Shown: piece by piece, positions 60,720-64,000 of the stretch
Numbering within the stretch: position 1 is the stretch's first letter
How the letters are laid out: each line of letters opens with the position of its first letter
Assembly (NCBI RefSeq): GCF_042666435.1
Contig: NZ_JBHTDC010000001.1
Location: 1,302,001 to 1,366,000 of the forward strand
DNA: 64,000 bases
Source: Allosphingosinicella sp042666435
Lineage (GTDB): Bacteria > Pseudomonadota > Alphaproteobacteria > Sphingomonadales > Sphingomonadaceae
Reading direction: 5' to 3'
The notes under the pieces: model-generated
Databases searched by the model: none
Told to the model about the DNA's origin: nothing
The model's input: only the letters and a program-made list of their open reading frames with translations
Made by a program: the position numbers and the translations under genes

Positions 60720-61080
60720 GAGTGGAGACCAACAGGTCGAAGCCCTGCATGATCTCGTGCTTCGCTCTCTCGACGACGATCAGGCCCAGGAGGTCGTCAC
60801 CATCCCCCTCGCCGGCAAATCCAGCATCGCCGATCACATGGTGATCGCCAGCGGCCGCTCGACCCGCCAGGTCGCCTCGATGGCGCAGAAGATTTCGGAG
60901 CGGATCAAGAAGGAGCTTGGCCGCAATGTCCGCATCGAGGGGCTCCCCGTCGCCGACTGGGTGCTGATCGACGCCGACGACGTCATCGTCCATCTGTTCC
61001 GCCCGGAGGTCCGCACCTTCTACAATCTGGAGCGGATGTGGGCGTTCGAGGAGAGCAATGCCGCGCCCGCCGGCGGCTGA
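60691..61080 (+). CDS. rsfS: Ribosome silencing factor RsfS
   Basis: A 129-residue RsfS/Iojap protein: LDDDQAQEVVTIPLAGKSSI, ADHMVIASGRSTRQVASMAQ, EGLPVADWVLIDADDVIVHL and FRPEVRTFYNLERMW. It binds uL14 and blocks subunit joining in starved cells. A TTG at 60691 is the likely start: AAGGAGG lies 5 nt upstream and no ATG is near. The start lies within the end of nadD. The Pro/Ala-rich lead (PAPAPAPHKSGDQQ) is longer than in E. coli. Confidence 0.93.
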   Translation: MPAPAPAPHKSGDQQVEALHDLVLRSLDDDQAQEVVTIPLAGKSSIADHMVIASGRSTRQVASMAQKISERIKKELGRNVRIEGLPVADWVLIDADDVIVHLFRPEVRTFYNLERMWAFEESNAAPAGG

Positions 61081-61083
61081 TCC

Positions 61084-61506
61084 TTGCTGCTCCACATCAT
61101 CGCGCGGGGGAAGATCGGGCGCGGGCCGGAGGCCGAGCTGGTCGACCGTTACCTGAAGCGCATCGCCTGGCCGACCCGCGTCACCGAGCTTCCCGAAAGC
61201 GGCGGCAGGCTACCCGCGCCGACGGAAAACGGCGTCACCATCCTGCTCGACGAAAAAGGAGAGCCACTGGGTTCCCTCGCTTTCGCCCGCAAGCTCGAGA
61301 CCTGGCGCGACGGCGGCCGGCGCGAGGCGCGTTTCCTGATCGGCGGCGCCGACGGCTTCGGCGACGAAGAAAGGGGCCGGGCCGACCTCCTCCTTGCCTT
61401 CGGCAAGGCGACCTGGCCGCACCTCTTCGCCCGCGCCATGCTGGCCGAGCAATTGTTCCGCGCGACGAGCATCCTTGCGAACCACCCCTATCATAGGGAA
61501 GGATGA
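61084..61506 (+). CDS. rlmH: 23S rRNA (pseudouridine1915-N3)-methyltransferase RlmH
   Basis: A 140-residue SPOUT methyltransferase with the knot motifs ILLDEKGEPLGSLAFARKLE, FLIGGADGFGDEE and AEQLFRATSILANHPYHREG at the C-terminus. It methylates pseudouridine 1915 in helix 69 of 23S rRNA. The start is a TTG at 61084, 3 bp after rsfS, giving the usual LLHIIARGKIG. The stop is followed 4 bp later by the envC start. Confidence 0.95.
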   Translation: MLLHIIARGKIGRGPEAELVDRYLKRIAWPTRVTELPESGGRLPAPTENGVTILLDEKGEPLGSLAFARKLETWRDGGRREARFLIGGADGFGDEERGRADLLLAFGKATWPHLFARAMLAEQLFRATSILANHPYHREG

Positions 61507-61510
61507 AAGG

Positions 61511-62683
61511 ATGAACCGACGCTTCCTCTTGCCCGCCATCCTCGCCGCCGCGCTCGCCGCCGGCCAAGGCCAAAGCGCGCCGGCTGATGCGGGTGCGCTC
61601 GCCTTGGCCAAGCGCCAGGCGGCCGGAGCGACCCTGCGCTCGCGCCAATTGGAGGCGCGGGCGGCCGAGGCCACCAATGCCGCCGAGAAGGCGCGCGCCG
61701 CCGCCGCCGCGCTCGCCGCCCGGATCGAGGCCGCCGAGGCCGACATCACCGCCGCCGAGGCGCGCATCCGCATCATCGAGGATCTCCGCGCCGGCCAGCG
61801 CGCCCGCCTCGCCGAGCGGCAGCGGCCGGTCGTCCACCTGACGGCCGCGCTCCAGACCATGGCCCGCCGCCCGCCAGCCCTCGCTCTGGTTCAACCGGGT
61901 TCGCTGGACGATCTCGTCCACGTCCGCTCGCTGCTCGCGTCGACCCTGCCGGTGATCCGCGCGCGGACCAGCGGCCTGCGCGAGGAGATCGAAGCCGGGG
62001 AGACCCTTCGCCGCCAGGCCGAGGTGGCGGTCGCCGCCCTCGTCCGCGGCCAGGAGGAGCTCAAGACGCAGCGCCTCGCCCTCGCGCGTTTCGAAGCGGA
62101 TCGTCGCCTCCGTTCCCAGGCGCTCGCCGAATCGGCTTTGCTGGAATCCGATCGCGCTCTCGCCTTCGGGGAGGAGGCCCGCGACATCGCCGCCTTGATG
62201 GGAACCCGGGAGCATCAGGCGAAGGTCCGCCAGAGCCTCTCCGCGCTTCCCGGGCCGATGCTTCGCCCGCCGCTGGAGGGCGAGCCGCCGCGCCGATCCG
62301 TCCGCGCCGCCGCCGAGCCGCCCTATATCCTTCCCGTCGAGGGCCGGCTGGTGCGCGGCATGGGCGAGATATCGGATGCCGGGGTCCATGCCCGGGGCCT
62401 CACCTTCGATGTCGCCGACGGCGCCCGGATCGTCGCGCCGCGCGATGCGCGGGTCGCTTTCGCCGGCCCCTTTCGCGGCTATGGCGAGATCGTCATCCTC
62501 GACCATGGCAGCGGCTGGACGACCCTCGTCACCAATCTCGCCTCCCTCTCGGTCGCGGTTGGCGACAATGTGAAGAAAGGCGCGCTCCTGGGACGCGCCG
62601 GCGCAAGCGATCCGCGCGTCTCCGTCGAGCTGCGCCGGCGCGGTCGCCCCTTTCCCATCGCTCCGCTGATCGCGAGCCGCTGA
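61511..62683 (+). CDS. EnvC-like murein hydrolase activator (M23 domain, degenerate)
   Basis: A 390-residue periplasmic protein: signal peptide (MNRRFLLPAILAAALAAGQG), long coiled coil (about 30-260), then a C-terminal LytM/M23 domain. The M23 zinc ligands are not preserved: the first His/Asp motif reads GVHARGLTFDV and the HxH motif reads VSVELRRRG. EnvC-type proteins with such changes activate amidases at division instead of cutting murein. A weak hairpin GAACGG/CCGTTC (62698-62714) follows and may slow transcription before ctpA. Confidence 0.9.
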   Translation: MNRRFLLPAILAAALAAGQGQSAPADAGALALAKRQAAGATLRSRQLEARAAEATNAAEKARAAAAALAARIEAAEADITAAEARIRIIEDLRAGQRARLAERQRPVVHLTAALQTMARRPPALALVQPGSLDDLVHVRSLLASTLPVIRARTSGLREEIEAGETLRRQAEVAVAALVRGQEELKTQRLALARFEADRRLRSQALAESALLESDRALAFGEEARDIAALMGTREHQAKVRQSLSALPGPMLRPPLEGEPPRRSVRAAAEPPYILPVEGRLVRGMGEISDAGVHARGLTFDVADGARIVAPRDARVAFAGPFRGYGEIVILDHGSGWTTLVTNLASLSVAVGDNVKKGALLGRAGASDPRVSVELRRRGRPFPIAPLIASR

Positions 62684-62783
62684 TCCATCCACGGGACGAA
62701 CGGCGGTTCCGTTCACCCCGCGTTGCTTTTCCAAGTGCTAAAAAGGCTGTAGAACCGTCTCGAACGCGTCAGCAGGATTCTCC

Positions 62784-64000
62784 ATGGCCAAAAACCTCTT
62801 CCGCTCCATCGGCCTCGTCAGCGCCGTCGCCCTGATCCCGGCCGCCACCGCCGCGCTCGCCGCCGTGGATGTCGACACCTATCGCGAGCTCGACCAGTTC
62901 ATGAGCGTGTTCGAGCGCGTCCGATCCGAATATGTCGAGCAGGTCGACGACAAGACTCTGCTGCGCGGCGCCATCGACGGCATGCTCGCCAGCCTCGATC
63001 CCCATTCCTCCTATCTCGACGAAAAGGGCTTCAGCAGCCTGATGACCACCACCGAGGGCGAATATGGCGGTCTCGGCCTCACCGTCACGCAGGAGGATGG
63101 GGCGGTGAAGGTGATTGCGCCCACCGAGGATACCCCCGCCGACCGCGCGGGCATCAAGGCCGGCGATTATCTCACCCATCTCGACGGCAAGCTCATCTAT
63201 GGCGGCACGCTCGACGAGGCGGTCGAGCAGATGCGCGGCGCTCCCGGCACCAACATCACCGTCACCGTCGTCCGCCCCGGCCGCGACAAGCCGTTCGACG
63301 TCAAGCTGACCCGCGCGATCATCGAGCTTCCCGCCGTCAAGTGGGAGATCAAGGACCGGGTCGGCATCATCAACGTCAACACCTTCAACAAGACGACGAC
63401 CGACGCGACCCTCGCCGCCATGACGGCGGTCGAAAAGTCGCTGGGCGGGCCGCCGCTGGGATATGTCCTCGACCTCCGCTCCAATCCGGGCGGGCTGCTC
63501 GACCAGGCGATCGGCCTTTCCGACGCCTTCCTCGAGCGCGGCGAGATCGTCTCCCAGCGCGGCCGCGACAAGGGCGACATAGAGCGCTTCTACGCGCGCC
63601 CCGGAGACGCCGCCCGCGGCCTGCCGGTCGTCGTCCTGGTCGATGCCGGCAGCGCCTCGGCCGCCGAGATCGTCGCCGGCGCGCTGCAGGAGCATCACCG
63701 CGCGATCGTCATGGGCGAGCGCACCTTCGGCAAGGGCTCGGTGCAGACGCTGCTGCCGCTCGGCCAGGATACGGCGCTCCGCCTCACCACCGCGCGTTAC
63801 TATACGCCGTCAGGCCGGTCGGTGCAGGAAGGCGGCATCAAGCCGGACATCGAGGTGCCGCAGCTGTCGGACCCCGATTACAAGGACCGCCCGGTCTTCC
63901 GCGAATCCGACCTTCGCCGCCACCTCATCAACGAGTTGAAGGTCGACGAGGAAGTGATCCAAGAGGACGGCAAGCCCGACCCCCGCTTCAGCGCCACCGC
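62784..64000 (+). CDS. ctpA: Carboxy-terminal processing peptidase CtpA (S41), 3' end outside window
   Basis: An S41A peptidase of at least 405 residues, cut off by the right edge. Signal peptide/anchor MAKNLFRSIGLVSAVALIPA, then FERVRSEYVEQVDDKTLLRG, a PDZ domain (about 85-170, GGLGLTVTQEDGAVKV, AGIKAGDYLTHLDG) and the catalytic domain with VDAGSASAAEIVAG (Ser) and GERTFGKGSVQTLLPLG (Lys). It cuts the C-termini of periplasmic proteins and regulates cell wall hydrolases. Neighbour of envC, as in many alphaproteobacteria. The start at 62784 is translated directly from the sequence. Confidence 0.95.
   Translation, partial: MAKNLFRSIGLVSAVALIPAATAALAAVDVDTYRELDQFMSVFERVRSEYVEQVDDKTLLRGAIDGMLASLDPHSSYLDEKGFSSLMTTTEGEYGGLGLTVTQEDGAVKVIAPTEDTPADRAGIKAGDYLTHLDGKLIYGGTLDEAVEQMRGAPGTNITVTVVRPGRDKPFDVKLTRAIIELPAVKWEIKDRVGIINVNTFNKTTTDATLAAMTAVEKSLGGPPLGYVLDLRSNPGGLLDQAIGLSDAFLERGEIVSQRGRDKGDIERFYARPGDAARGLPVVVLVDAGSASAAEIVAGALQEHHRAIVMGERTFGKGSVQTLLPLGQDTALRLTTARYYTPSGRSVQEGGIKPDIEVPQLSDPDYKDRPVFRESDLRRHLINELKVDEEVIQEDGKPDPRFSAT

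Overview
The window is a 64 kb piece of a GC-rich (roughly two-thirds G+C by eye), gene-dense bacterial chromosome. Gene order and content point to an alphaproteobacterium, most likely of the order Sphingomonadales. Evidence for this is the rpmF-plsX-fabH-ihfA-merR cluster, the cpoB-tilS-ftsH and nadD-rsfS-rlmH-envC-ctpA runs, lysC close to a GAF-containing ptsP, and several small exported proteins. The taxonomic call is inference from synteny, because no rRNA gene is present. I found no tRNA or rRNA gene, CRISPR array, complete insertion sequence, integrase or prophage.

Layout. 1-5.3 kb: end of a Rad3/DinG-type helicase, a SixA-like phosphatase, then (minus strand) the fatty acid/phospholipid cluster with IHF-alpha and a MerR regulator. 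5.5-21.4 kb: mixed metabolism and stress functions: MAPEG protein, metallo-hydrolase, D- and L-hydroxyamino-acid enzymes back to back, a PabB-PabC fusion for folate synthesis, MsrB-MsrA, PdeM, a hybrid histidine kinase, an M19 dipeptidase, PhzF, a cation efflux protein and PdxH. 21.5-24.6 kb: SWIB protein, divergent LdcA and Mpl-like genes (both match murein-peptide recycling), OsmC. 24.7-26.5 kb: a Lys/Ala-rich protein, a Gln-rich repeat protein behind a match to the general-stress (EcfG-type) promoter, a roughly 420 nt non-coding stretch full of GNRA hairpins ending in a strong terminator, and a bactofilin. 26.6-32.8 kb: a terminal oxidase module (CtaG, cytochrome b561, two lipoprotein c-type cytochromes, CoxB with attached haem c, CoxA-CoxC fusion, small membrane protein). 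32.9-41.4 kb: a soluble chemoreceptor-like protein with inverted domain order, a YeiH-type transporter, a glycosyltransferase with an LpxH-like phosphoesterase, a prolyl oligopeptidase, a GST and a DUF2059 protein, with a lower-GC scar carrying an HNH-type gene fragment. 41.6-43.9 kb: three tiny overlapping genes followed by a GroEL paralogue without GroES. 43.9-64 kb: mostly core genes (ubiG, lysC, ptsP, RodZ-like, cpoB, tilS, HD-GYP, ftsH, nadD, rsfS, rlmH, envC, ctpA) with an RTX calcium-binding protein inserted before ptsP.

Many neighbours overlap by 4 nt (ATGA or GTGA), indicating translational coupling: helicase-sixA, plsX-fabH, msrB-msrA, pdxH-CDF-phzF, ctaG-b561, coxB-coxA, the three small genes before groEL, and DUF3667-DUF423. 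A small palindromic element built on CCAGCGAAAGCTGG recurs in intergenic spaces, with a degenerate copy before tilS. The best candidates for something undescribed are the non-coding stretch at 25.5-25.96 kb, the Gln-rich stress protein next to it, the small-gene/GroEL operon at 41.6-43.9 kb, and the soluble receptor-like protein at 32.9 kb.
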